From: Lachnospiraceae bacterium
Lineage (GTDB): Bacteria > Bacillota > Clostridia > Lachnospirales > Lachnospiraceae
Direction: 5' to 3'
DNA length: 33,380 nucleotides
NCBI GenBank assembly: GCA_024681985.1
Contig: JAIKZU010000015.1
Coordinates: 1-33,380 of the forward strand
Position numbers and translations under genes: made by a program
In this document: piece by piece, positions 24,739 through 31,865 of the stretch
How positions within the stretch are numbered: position 1 is the stretch's first letter
Layout of the letters: each line of letters begins with the position of its first letter
The notes under the pieces: model-generated
The model's database searches: none
What the model was told of the DNA's origin: nothing
Seen by the model: only the letters and a program-made list of their open reading frames with translations

Positions 24739-24811
24739 TGCCCAGTCGCCAAGCGGTAAGGCAACGGACTCTGACTCCGTCATTTCCAAGGTTCGAATCC
24801 TTGCTGGGCAG
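24739..24811 (+). tRNA. tRNA-Gln (anticodon CUG)
   Basis: A complete 73-base cloverleaf. The acceptor stem pairs TGCCCAG (24739-24745) with CTGGGCA (24804-24810), leaving G73 as discriminator, as expected for glutamine tRNA. The anticodon stem ACGGA/TCCGT encloses CTCTGAC with anticodon CTG at 24771-24773, reading CAG. The T arm contains GGTTCGAATCC. The 3' CCA is not encoded and must be added. It is transcribed alone from its own promoter to a terminator. Confidence 0.96.
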
Positions 24812-24820
24812 TTATCACTT

Positions 24821-24858
24821 AAGAAAATAGCCTCATGTCAATGGGGCTATTTTCTTTT
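24821..24858 (+). terminator. Intrinsic terminator of tRNA-Gln
   Basis: AAGAAAATAGCCTCAT (24821-24836) pairs with ATGGGGCTATTTTCTT (24841-24856) around GTCA over 16 bases with one G-T pair, ending in a T-rich run. It begins 10 bases after the tRNA. Confidence 0.85.
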
Positions 24859-24861
24859 AGT

Positions 24862-24986
24862 GAAAATGCCTTCAGAGACACTTATGGAATACGAGTCAAA
24901 GACGAAGTATGAGATCAGTGTCGTCGGCGGCAGTAAGATCAGAAACGAAGGTCTTTGACATATCGAAATAAAACGGGGGGTATAAA
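24862..24986 (+). other. Spacer between tRNA-Gln and the hydrolase gene, with a short unassigned ORF
   Basis: An open frame from ATG 24866 to TGA at 24955-24957 would give a 30-residue peptide ending YEISVVGGSKIRNEGL. It has no ribosome binding site, and I do not recognise it, so it may be a gene remnant or chance. A TTGACA at 24955-24960 lacks a -10 at 16-18 bases, so it is not a convincing promoter. GGGGGG at 24975-24980 is the ribosome binding site of the next gene. The YigZ-to-hydrolase gap as a whole is 314 bases and holds only the tRNA unit and this spacer. Confidence 0.4.
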
Positions 24987-25895
24987 ATGAAAATTCTGTT
25001 GATCATCGTGCTTGTTGTCGTGGTTTTGATCCTGGTAGCATCCTATTATTGCATGTATTACCTTCTGGTGCCCAAGGTGCGTTCCATGGAGGAAGGGCGG
25101 ATCCGGGAGACGGAGTGGGGCAACTGGGGAGACTACGATTCCTATGAAAAGGAGGATTTTGCCATCAAATCCTTCGACGATTATGTACTCCACGGGACTC
25201 TGGTGAAAAACACCCTGCCCAACTCCGATCCGAAGAAGTTTGCCATTATTACCCATGGTTATACATCCAATCGTTACGGCTCCCTGCGGTATATTCCCAC
25301 CTTTTATGAACTGGGGTATCAGATCTGCATTTACGACGACCGCCATCACGGAGAGAACAAACGCTGCTATACAACCATGGGATACAAGGAGCAGCACGAT
25401 CTCATCGAGGTGAAAAACTACCTGCAGGACCGCTTTGGTTCGGATATCAAGATTGGTATCCTGGGAGAAAGCTTAGGATGTGCCATCAGCCTTTTGTCTT
25501 TGGCATTGACCCAGGATTTTATGTACTGTATCGCAGACTGTGGATATGCGGATCTGGGGATTCTGGTGGACGATCTCATCGGGGTGCAGATGCACCTGCC
25601 GAAGTTTTTGGCGAGATTGGGAGATGTGTGGTGTCGGATCATCCACGGCTTTTCCTTTTACGCCATCAAGCCATACAAAGCATTAAAGGATAATAAGGTG
25701 CCCATTCTGTTCATCCACGGTGCGGATGACGACTTCATCGACAAAAAGCACAGTCAGATGAATTACGACGCAGCTGTAAGCTGCGAGAAAGAAATACATT
25801 TCTTCCCCGGCGCCAACCATGCGGAAAGCTGCATGTCTGACCGGGAAGGGTATAAGAAGATAGCACAGGAATTCATAAAAAAACATGAGAAATAA
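24987..25895 (+). CDS. Membrane-anchored alpha/beta hydrolase
   Basis: A 302-residue alpha/beta hydrolase with an uncleaved N-terminal membrane helix (residues 3-28). The rest may face either side; the topology is not obvious. The catalytic triad can be read: nucleophile Ser162 in GESLG, an Asp near 248 in HGADDDF and His278 in PGANHAES. HGYTSNRYGS near 88 supplies the oxyanion region and YDDRHHGENK follows near 112. It resembles the uncharacterised serine hydrolases often annotated YqkD-like. GGGGGG lies 6 bases before the ATG. No clear promoter is seen. A strong terminator overlaps its stop codon. Substrate unknown. Confidence 0.9.
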   Translation: MKILLIIVLVVVVLILVASYYCMYYLLVPKVRSMEEGRIRETEWGNWGDYDSYEKEDFAIKSFDDYVLHGTLVKNTLPNSDPKKFAIITHGYTSNRYGSLRYIPTFYELGYQICIYDDRHHGENKRCYTTMGYKEQHDLIEVKNYLQDRFGSDIKIGILGESLGCAISLLSLALTQDFMYCIADCGYADLGILVDDLIGVQMHLPKFLARLGDVWCRIIHGFSFYAIKPYKALKDNKVPILFIHGADDDFIDKKHSQMNYDAAVSCEKEIHFFPGANHAESCMSDREGYKKIAQEFIKKHEK

Positions 25896-25925
25896 AAAAT
25901 GAGCCGCTCTCGCGGCTCATTTTTA
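25895..25925. terminator. Bidirectional intrinsic terminator between the hydrolase and phosphofructokinase genes
   Basis: ATGAGCCGC (25899-25907) pairs with GCGGCTCAT (25912-25920) around TCTC, flanked by an A run on the left and a T run on the right. It serves the two convergent genes. Confidence 0.92.
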
Positions 25926-25929
25926 AGTG

Positions 25930-27195
25930 TTAGTTTTTATACTCGTCCTTATACCCTTTGGTATTCATGGTCAGATGTCTCGGGAGACCGTCTACCATCA
26001 TAGGCTGGTAATCGCCCTGGATCAGAGGATTAACATAATTGATGAACTCGTCCGTTACATAGTCACCGGACTTGTTGATCCATTCTCTCGGAACCACCTT
26101 CTCTGCATTGGCGATACGATGTACATCATATACGCCGGTGCTGCTCTGGTAAGGATCGTCGGAGAGACGGTCGATGACTACCATGACACCGCTGGTGCCT
26201 TCGTCGGCAGCCTTTACTGCGGCACCGCCTACCATGAAAGCTTCATTGATATCTACGCGACTGGCTAAGTGGGAAGCTGCACGCTGTAAGGTGGAGAATT
26301 CCACGGCACGGGTCTTGCATCCCAATTCATCGTGAATGTAGTTCGCCAGATAAGCAGCGGTACCTGTCATCTGTACGTGTCCGAATGCATCTACGGAATC
26401 GCTGCCTGCAGAGAACTGGCAGATGTATGTGCCTTCCGCATTCTTGATACCTTCGGAAACGGCGATGACGACCACGTCTTTCTTCTTTAATAATTTCTCA
26501 ACCTCACCCTTGAACTGCTCCACATCGAAGGGAACTTCGGGAAGGTAGATCTTATCCGGACCGTCGCAATCCTCTCCTTTGGAAAGAGCAGTGGCACCGG
26601 TAAGCCATCCGGCATTACGTCCCATGACTTCGATGATGGTCACGTTTTTCTTTTGATAAGAGAAGCCCATGGCATCCCGGATGATCTCCTTTGTGGAGGT
26701 ACCGATGTATTTGGCGGCACTTCCGAATCCCGGTGTATGATCTGTCAGAGCCAGGTCGTTATCGATGGTCTTCGGGCAGCCGATGAAACGCTGGGTGGCA
26801 CCGGTGAGGATGGCGTAATCAGAGAGCTGCTTGATGGTATCCATGGAGTCGTTTCCACCGATGTAGATGAATACTTCGATCTCCATGTCATCCAAGAGCT
26901 TAAAGATCTGCTCGTAAACACTCTTGTCCTCGTGGATGGCCGGCAGCTTGTAGCGGCAGGTCCCCAGGAATGCGGAGGGAGTTCTCTTAAGAAGCTCCAG
27001 ATCCAGTTCGTTCTTTACATAGTCAGCCATATCTACATACTGACCGTCCAAGAATCCCTGGATACCGTTGCGCATACCGTATACTTTACTGAATCCTCTG
27101 TCTAAAGCAGTCTTATAAACTCCGGCCAAACTGGAGTTGATCACGGCGGTGGGTCCGCCGGACTGTCCGACAAGTACATTTCCTTTTTTTTCCAT
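25930..27195 (-). CDS. 6-phosphofructokinase, pyrophosphate-dependent type
   Basis: A 421-residue phosphofructokinase that makes fructose-1,6-bisphosphate from fructose-6-phosphate. The phosphate-donor motifs favour pyrophosphate: GGNDS with Asp116 where ATP enzymes have Gly, and PKTIDND with Lys142 where ATP enzymes have Gly. The N-terminal GQSGGPTAVINSS and MGRNAGWLTG are standard family motifs. If so the step is reversible and saves ATP, as in several anaerobic Clostridia. The start has AAAGGGGA upstream. It is a single-gene unit, divergent from the DUF4349 gene with overlapping promoters. Donor choice is inferred from these residues and not measured. Confidence 0.93.
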   Translation of the reverse strand: MEKKGNVLVGQSGGPTAVINSSLAGVYKTALDRGFSKVYGMRNGIQGFLDGQYVDMADYVKNELDLELLKRTPSAFLGTCRYKLPAIHEDKSVYEQIFKLLDDMEIEVFIYIGGNDSMDTIKQLSDYAILTGATQRFIGCPKTIDNDLALTDHTPGFGSAAKYIGTSTKEIIRDAMGFSYQKKNVTIIEVMGRNAGWLTGATALSKGEDCDGPDKIYLPEVPFDVEQFKGEVEKLLKKKDVVVIAVSEGIKNAEGTYICQFSAGSDSVDAFGHVQMTGTAAYLANYIHDELGCKTRAVEFSTLQRAASHLASRVDINEAFMVGGAAVKAADEGTSGVMVVIDRLSDDPYQSSTGVYDVHRIANAEKVVPREWINKSGDYVTDEFINYVNPLIQGDYQPMMVDGLPRHLTMNTKGYKDEYKN

Positions 27196-27231
27196 TGTGA
27201 AAAATCCCCTTTCTTTTAACTCACTTTTGTT

Positions 27232-27240
27232 ATTTTACCA
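27232..27240 (-). promoter_or_regulatory. Possible extended -10 of the phosphofructokinase gene
   Basis: On the minus strand TGGTAAAAT (27240-27232) is a near-consensus extended -10, giving a leader of about 30 bases. No good -35 is visible. It overlaps the -35 of the divergent DUF4349 promoter, so the two may exclude each other. Confidence 0.4.
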
Positions 27241-27263
27241 TAAATATACCGATGTGCTATAAT
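27235..27263 (+). promoter_or_regulatory. Promoter of the DUF4349 lipoprotein gene
   Basis: TTACCA (27235-27240), a 17-base spacer and TATAAT (27258-27263) preceded by TGC, an extended -10. The start near 27270 gives a leader of about 57 bases with GGAAAGGCGGGG ahead of the ATG. Confidence 0.7.
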
Positions 27264-27326
27264 AAAATTCGACGAAATGCATAAAAAGCCGCATTTAGAG
27301 AACGAAGGAAAGGCGGGGATACTATC

Positions 27327-28382
27327 ATGAAGAAAAAAATAAGTATTTACGGACTGCTCTGTCTGATTTTTGCCCTATCCTGTGCAGCTTGCGGGAGTAC
27401 CGGAGGCGCCCTGTCAAAGAGTGCTGCCACTACGGAGTTTGCCGCAAGCAATGGAGATACGGGAGCAGGTTTTGAATCCTACACCACCGATGATTACGCG
27501 GGAGCCTATGAAGAGCCCTACGAAGAAGCGGCTGCCTACGATGAGGCGGCGGCAGAGGAAAGCCGTGAAGTGGCAGATATTTCCGCAGATGATACCCAGG
27601 CGGTGCCAAGCGGCTCTGACGTTTCCCTTAGCGAAGACAAGATTATCTACTCCGGATCCTTAAGCATAGAGACCCAGGAATACGAGGATACGATAGGATC
27701 TTTGGAAAAACTCTTAAAATCCTATAACGCCGTCATCGAAAGCAGGAACGAATCCAACAGCAGTTATGATTGGTACAGCGACAGCTATGCCGGGAACCGC
27801 ACAGTTTATTATACGGTGCGAGTGCCCTCCAATCGCTTTGAAGAATTCTTAAACGCCGTCGGGGATGTGGGCCATGTGACCCAAAAGAGTTCCTCTGCGG
27901 AAAACATCACCCGACAGTATCAAAACGTATCGGTGGAGATTGAAGCTTTACAAAAGGAAGAAAAGCGCCTTTTGGATATGATGGATGCAGCCACCACCAT
28001 TGAGGAGATGATCCAGGTGGAAAGCCGCCTCACCGATGTGCAGACCCGGCTGAACCAGTATCTGTCCGAACGGAATACCTATGATACGGATATCAAGTAT
28101 TCTTCCGTAAACATCACGGTTACCGAAGTGTCCAAGTACACCAAGGTGGAGGAGGTCGGATTCGGCACCCGGTTGATCGAAGCTTTTCAGGGCAGTTGGG
28201 AGAATATCGTAAGCTTTGTCCAAAACCTGATCATCGGATTGATCTATGCCATCCCGGTGCTCATCGTTTTGGGACTGCTTTTGTTTGCGGTATTTAAGGT
28301 CATAAAAAAGATCCGTGCCAAGAGCAAACAAAAAAAGGAACAAAAGGCAAAAGAAATCAAAGAATCCGAGGTTAAGAAGTGA
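27327..28382 (+). CDS. DUF4349 domain lipoprotein
   Basis: A 351-residue envelope protein. The N-terminal signal ends in LSCAACG, where either cysteine could be lipidated. A low-complexity linker rich in Ala, Glu, Asp and Tyr (about 30-100) follows, then a DUF4349 domain from IIYSGSLSIET (near 110) through a coiled-coil section (about 200-260) to SSVNITVTEV. A C-terminal membrane helix (about 300-325) and a basic tail close it. The domain is therefore tethered at both ends to the outer face of the membrane. The function of DUF4349 is unknown; it is common in Firmicutes envelopes. It has its own extended -10 promoter and a hairpin terminator after the stop. Confidence 0.88.
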   Translation: MKKKISIYGLLCLIFALSCAACGSTGGALSKSAATTEFAASNGDTGAGFESYTTDDYAGAYEEPYEEAAAYDEAAAEESREVADISADDTQAVPSGSDVSLSEDKIIYSGSLSIETQEYEDTIGSLEKLLKSYNAVIESRNESNSSYDWYSDSYAGNRTVYYTVRVPSNRFEEFLNAVGDVGHVTQKSSSAENITRQYQNVSVEIEALQKEEKRLLDMMDAATTIEEMIQVESRLTDVQTRLNQYLSERNTYDTDIKYSSVNITVTEVSKYTKVEEVGFGTRLIEAFQGSWENIVSFVQNLIIGLIYAIPVLIVLGLLLFAVFKVIKKIRAKSKQKKEQKAKEIKESEVKK

Positions 28383-28402
28383 GTAGGATCCTCCGATAAC
28401 AT

Positions 28403-28427
28403 ACATGGAGAGGTATCTCCTGTTTTT
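28403..28427 (+). terminator. Probable intrinsic terminator after the DUF4349 gene
   Basis: ACATGGAGA (28403-28411) pairs with TCTCCTGT (28416-28423) around GGTA with one unpaired position, followed by TTTT. A second, outer TCCGA/TCGGA pairing surrounds it. It lies 20 bases after the stop. Confidence 0.6.
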
Positions 28428-28487
28428 CGGATGCTTTGAGATATCATGCAAAGGGATTTGCGTGGAAATTTACAAGGAGGTAAGCAT

Positions 28488-29315
28488 ATGGACATTGGAA
28501 AAGTAATGTCGAACGCAGCGGAAGCGTATCAGGTCGCAAAAAGCGCCGGTCCAAAGCCTGCGGAAAAGACCAAAAAGTCCGATGTGGCGGAAGTGTTGAA
28601 AAAGGCCGCCACAGCCCGTCCTTCCATTACGGAGACGGAAGAGTACGGCAAGACCATCGGTGACGCAAAGCTTTCTGACAAGGCCAAAGAGTACTACAAG
28701 AAACTGAAATCCAAGTTTTCTGATCTGGATTTCGTTTTGGTCAGTGAAGATCAGAAAGGCGCAGCCCAGGCCAATGCCGCCAGCTACGGGAACTCCAACA
28801 AGATGGTGGTTTTGATCAACGAGGAAAAGTTGGAAAAGATGGCCGCCGACGAGAGTTACCGTAAAAAGTACGAAGGCATCATTGCCATGGGACAAAAGCA
28901 GATGTCCGGATTATCCCAAAAGATGTCGGAGTTTTCCACAGTGGCGGGGTATGGCATGGATACCGGAAGCGATGGTACGTCTTCTTATTTTGCTGTTGTA
29001 AAGAAGGCGAACAAGCTGCAGCAGGAGCGCATCGAAGAAAAGCGCGCCGAGAAGAAAGCGGCGGGAAAAGCCCAAGAGAAGAAAGCCGCAAAAGCAGAAC
29101 AAAAGGAGCGGCTGGAAGAAAAACGCGCAGAGCGCAAGCAGGAAAGAGATGCTCTTGAGGAGATCTGGAATCCGGATGAATATGAGATCATCCGCGCAGA
29201 CAGCGTGGAAGAGCTCTTTAAAAAGGTTTCCGATTACACCTATCAGACCTTAAGCGACAATGTGACCACGGAAGCGGAACGCATGGTGGGACAGAGCATC
29301 GATTTTAAGGCGTAG
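28488..29315 (+). CDS. Hypothetical protein, DUF6033-like
   Basis: A 275-residue soluble protein of unknown function, resembling the DUF6033 proteins I associate with Lachnospiraceae. Residues 45-150 look like a folded domain containing SITETEEYGKTIGDAKLSDK, SDLDFVLVSEDQKG and NKMVVLINEEKLEKMA. Residues about 180-225 are a Lys/Glu/Arg/Ala-rich helix, probably coiled coil, followed by a short C-terminal domain from IWNPDEYEIIRADS. There is no signal peptide or membrane helix. The ATG at 28488 is preferred over an in-frame ATG at 28446 because GGAGG (28476-28480) is ideally spaced. The methyltransferase gene follows 5 bases after the stop. I see no clear promoter. Confidence 0.75.
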   Translation: MDIGKVMSNAAEAYQVAKSAGPKPAEKTKKSDVAEVLKKAATARPSITETEEYGKTIGDAKLSDKAKEYYKKLKSKFSDLDFVLVSEDQKGAAQANAASYGNSNKMVVLINEEKLEKMAADESYRKKYEGIIAMGQKQMSGLSQKMSEFSTVAGYGMDTGSDGTSSYFAVVKKANKLQQERIEEKRAEKKAAGKAQEKKAAKAEQKERLEEKRAERKQERDALEEIWNPDEYEIIRADSVEELFKKVSDYTYQTLSDNVTTEAERMVGQSIDFKA

Positions 29316-29320
29316 TCTTT

Positions 29321-30109
29321 ATGAACTATCTGGAAGAACACTATAATAAGTTTTACGAAGAAAAGAGACTGGATTCACGACATGGTCAGGTGGAGTACCG
29401 CCTGACCATGAAGTATGTACGGGAGTATCTGGACCGGATCAAAAAACCTGCGGAGCAGATCCGCATAGCGGACATCGGCGCGGGAACCGGACGCTATGCC
29501 GTTCCTTTGGCTAAGGCGGGCTATGACGTAACGGCGGTGGAACTGGTGCAGCACAATCTGGGCATCATGAAGAAAAAGAACAGTCCGGTAAAGTGTATGA
29601 AGGGAGATGCCCGGAAACTAAAGAAATTAAAGGACGAGGATTTTGACCTGGTACTTTTGCTGGGGCCGTTGTACCATCTTTTTACTTTCGAGGATAAACT
29701 TACCGCCTTAACAGAGGCAAAGCGCATCGCAAGAAGCGGCGGATTTATTTTTGCTGGCTATCTGATGAATGAGTATGGCATCCTGACCTATGGTTTTAAG
29801 GAACGGCATATCCTGGAGGTAAAACAGGAAAACAGGGTGGATGAAAGCTTTCGGTGCGTTTCCCACGAGAAGGATCTCTATGACTATGTGCGGACAGAGA
29901 CCATCGATGCATTAAAAGATGCGGCAGGGCTGGAGAGAAAGGTCCTTTTTTCTCCCGACGGACCGGCCAATTATATGCGCCCTTTTTTAAACGCCTTGTC
30001 GGAAGAGGAGTTTGAGGAGTTTATAAGTTATCAGGAGGCTGTGGCCGAACGTAAGGATCTTTTGGGAGCGGCGGCGCACACCGTGGATATTCTGGAAAAA
30101 CTCCGGTGA
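29321..30109 (+). CDS. Class I SAM-dependent methyltransferase
   Basis: A 262-residue methyltransferase with a Rossmann-like fold. Motif I is IADIGAGTGRYAVPLAKAGY at about 48-67. The acidic residue that binds ribose is in VTAVELV, and a DLVLLLGPLYHLFT segment near 110 is motif IV-like. The remaining C-terminal part (from about 145) is probably substrate-binding. It resembles generic small-molecule methyltransferases and gives no hint of the acceptor. AAGGCG in the end of the preceding gene is a weak ribosome binding site, and the 5-base gap implies co-transcription with the DUF6033-like gene. A new promoter follows before the GGDEF genes. Confidence 0.88.
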   Translation: MNYLEEHYNKFYEEKRLDSRHGQVEYRLTMKYVREYLDRIKKPAEQIRIADIGAGTGRYAVPLAKAGYDVTAVELVQHNLGIMKKKNSPVKCMKGDARKLKKLKDEDFDLVLLLGPLYHLFTFEDKLTALTEAKRIARSGGFIFAGYLMNEYGILTYGFKERHILEVKQENRVDESFRCVSHEKDLYDYVRTETIDALKDAAGLERKVLFSPDGPANYMRPFLNALSEEEFEEFISYQEAVAERKDLLGAAAHTVDILEKLR

Positions 30110-30141
30110 AAGTCTGTATGGCAAATCAAAAACGTTTAATC

Positions 30142-30147
30142 TATAAT
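30142..30147 (+). promoter_or_regulatory. -10 element of the tandem GGDEF genes
   Basis: TATAAT lies 33 bases after the methyltransferase stop and 33 bases before the next ATG. A TGGCAA at 30119-30124 is 17 bases upstream but is a poor -35. AAAGGA supplies the ribosome binding site. Confidence 0.5.
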
Positions 30148-30179
30148 AAAAGGGTACACTTTTTCGGAGTAAAGGATCT

Positions 30180-31865
30180 ATGAAGAGAGAAACACCTCCC
30201 AGAAAAATGCTCATGATTTTTAACTTCCTGGCGCTGATGCTGCCGGTTATTTTGGGTGTGTTTTTATCTTCTCCTATGGATCGAAAGTATACTGCGCCGG
30301 TGGAATCTCTGGCAGATGACTGGAAGATGGGAGGCATGCCCTTTGATAAAAAAAGCATGCAGGCCGGCGACCGGCTGGTGCTCACGTTAAAAGTGCCGGA
30401 AACCGATGGGATCCGTACTCCAGCCATCCTGATGGATACCTATTACTGCGCCTATGAGATGTATATCGACGAGAGAAAGATTGCCTATTACGGGAATCCC
30501 CTGCGGGCAGATGATGAGGTGCTTCCGAAGAAGACGGATTTCGTGATCTTACCGGATGATTGCAGGGGAAAGACCATAGTGATGCATGTATATGCCACTA
30601 CTGACGTTCGATTCAACTGCAGTTCCTTCTACTACGGAGACGTGGAGGATCTGCATTACTACTATATACAGAACCGCAGACTGCCTATTTTGGTAGGAGG
30701 GTTTTTGATCGTCTTTGGCTTTTTGCTGACGGTTACGATACCCTTTGTGGAGGGCATCACTTCAAAGAATAAGGGTATACTGTTCCACGGCCCGGCACTT
30801 TTGGATCTGGGTCTTTACTTTTTCTGTTTCAATCAGCTGATGGGACTGGTGATCCCCAGTCCGGCAGTCTGCGTCTATATTGAGCATATGACGCTTTATC
30901 TGTTACCTTTCTTTATACAGTGCATCATCAGCTTTTCTTCCGAAAGAACAAACAAATCCGATACGGTTTTAATGGCTATAGACCTGGCTTTCCCCATCAG
31001 CGCCATGGCGTCGAGTCTTATAGGGGGCGCCTATATCTCGGATCTTTTGGTGGTGGCTCATACCCTGATGGCGATACAGAGCCTCATCGTCATACACCGG
31101 TTGGTGACCGTCACCAAACAGCTGCGGCAGACATCACAGGATTATTATCTTTATAACGGAACCATCGCCACCCTTACGGTGATCGGTGGGCTGTCAGCAC
31201 TCATTATTTCCGCACTTTTGGAGATCGCTGTCTGGTACCTGCCCTCCGTTATCGGTGTCACCATCAGTCGGATCTTCAGAGGAAGCATTCTGATGTATGG
31301 TACCCTTTTAATGACAGCATGTATGATCGCCAGCTACTTCTATTATCTGGTAGCGGGTAAAAACGAAGAGACCATCGAAAGGGAATTGGAGGGGATCGCC
31401 TATGAGGATGAGCTCACAGGCTTGTCTAACCGCGCCTATTGTCAGCAACAGATGGAATCCTATAGCAGGAGTCGCAGAAAATGCACCATTATCAGCTTTG
31501 ATATAGATGGCTTAAAACAGGCAAACGATATCCTGGGACATCAGGCGGGAGATCGTATGATCCGGGATTTTGCGGATGTATTAAAAAAGACATTTATCGA
31601 TGCCCTGCTTTGCGGACGCATGGGCGGTGATGAATTTGTGGTGGTTCTGGAAGGGGAGGACGAAAGAGAATGCGAAAACTCACTTTCTGCCTTTCAGTCG
31701 GAACTGACCAAACGAAACCGAACCCTGCGGGATTACTACCTGAAGGCCTCCTGGGGGTATGCTTTCATCAGCGAGGAGGCGGATTATTCCGCCAGAAAGT
31801 GCTATATGCTGGCGGATGAAAAAATGTATCGGATGAAGAATGAACATAAGGGGGTGGCGGTATGA
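30180..31865 (+). CDS. Membrane GGDEF protein (probable diguanylate cyclase) with a 7TM-type sensor
   Basis: A 561-residue sensor cyclase. One N-terminal membrane helix (about 10-30) leads to an external domain (about 35-165) that looks beta-rich and includes YYCAYEMYIDERKIAYYG. About seven membrane helices then follow (about 165-395), the layout of 7TMR-DISM-type receptors. The cytoplasmic GGDEF domain begins DELTGLSNR near 412, keeps FDIDGLKQANDILGH and has an intact GGDEF at 482-486, so cyclic-di-GMP synthesis is likely. The RxxD product-inhibition site is absent (Leu and Ile at its fixed positions). The next gene starts inside its stop codon and has its GGDEF at the same residue number, pointing to tandem duplication. 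Ligand unknown. Confidence 0.9.
   Translation: MKRETPPRKMLMIFNFLALMLPVILGVFLSSPMDRKYTAPVESLADDWKMGGMPFDKKSMQAGDRLVLTLKVPETDGIRTPAILMDTYYCAYEMYIDERKIAYYGNPLRADDEVLPKKTDFVILPDDCRGKTIVMHVYATTDVRFNCSSFYYGDVEDLHYYYIQNRRLPILVGGFLIVFGFLLTVTIPFVEGITSKNKGILFHGPALLDLGLYFFCFNQLMGLVIPSPAVCVYIEHMTLYLLPFFIQCIISFSSERTNKSDTVLMAIDLAFPISAMASSLIGGAYISDLLVVAHTLMAIQSLIVIHRLVTVTKQLRQTSQDYYLYNGTIATLTVIGGLSALIISALLEIAVWYLPSVIGVTISRIFRGSILMYGTLLMTACMIASYFYYLVAGKNEETIERELEGIAYEDELTGLSNRAYCQQQMESYSRSRRKCTIISFDIDGLKQANDILGHQAGDRMIRDFADVLKKTFIDALLCGRMGGDEFVVVLEGEDERECENSLSAFQSELTKRNRTLRDYYLKASWGYAFISEEADYSARKCYMLADEKMYRMKNEHKGVAV

Noticed and set aside
24955..24977. Perfect TTGACA upstream of the alpha/beta hydrolase.
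   Set aside because: The only -10-like hexamer, TATAAA at 24981-24986, is 20 bases away and touches the start codon, so no working promoter can be drawn.
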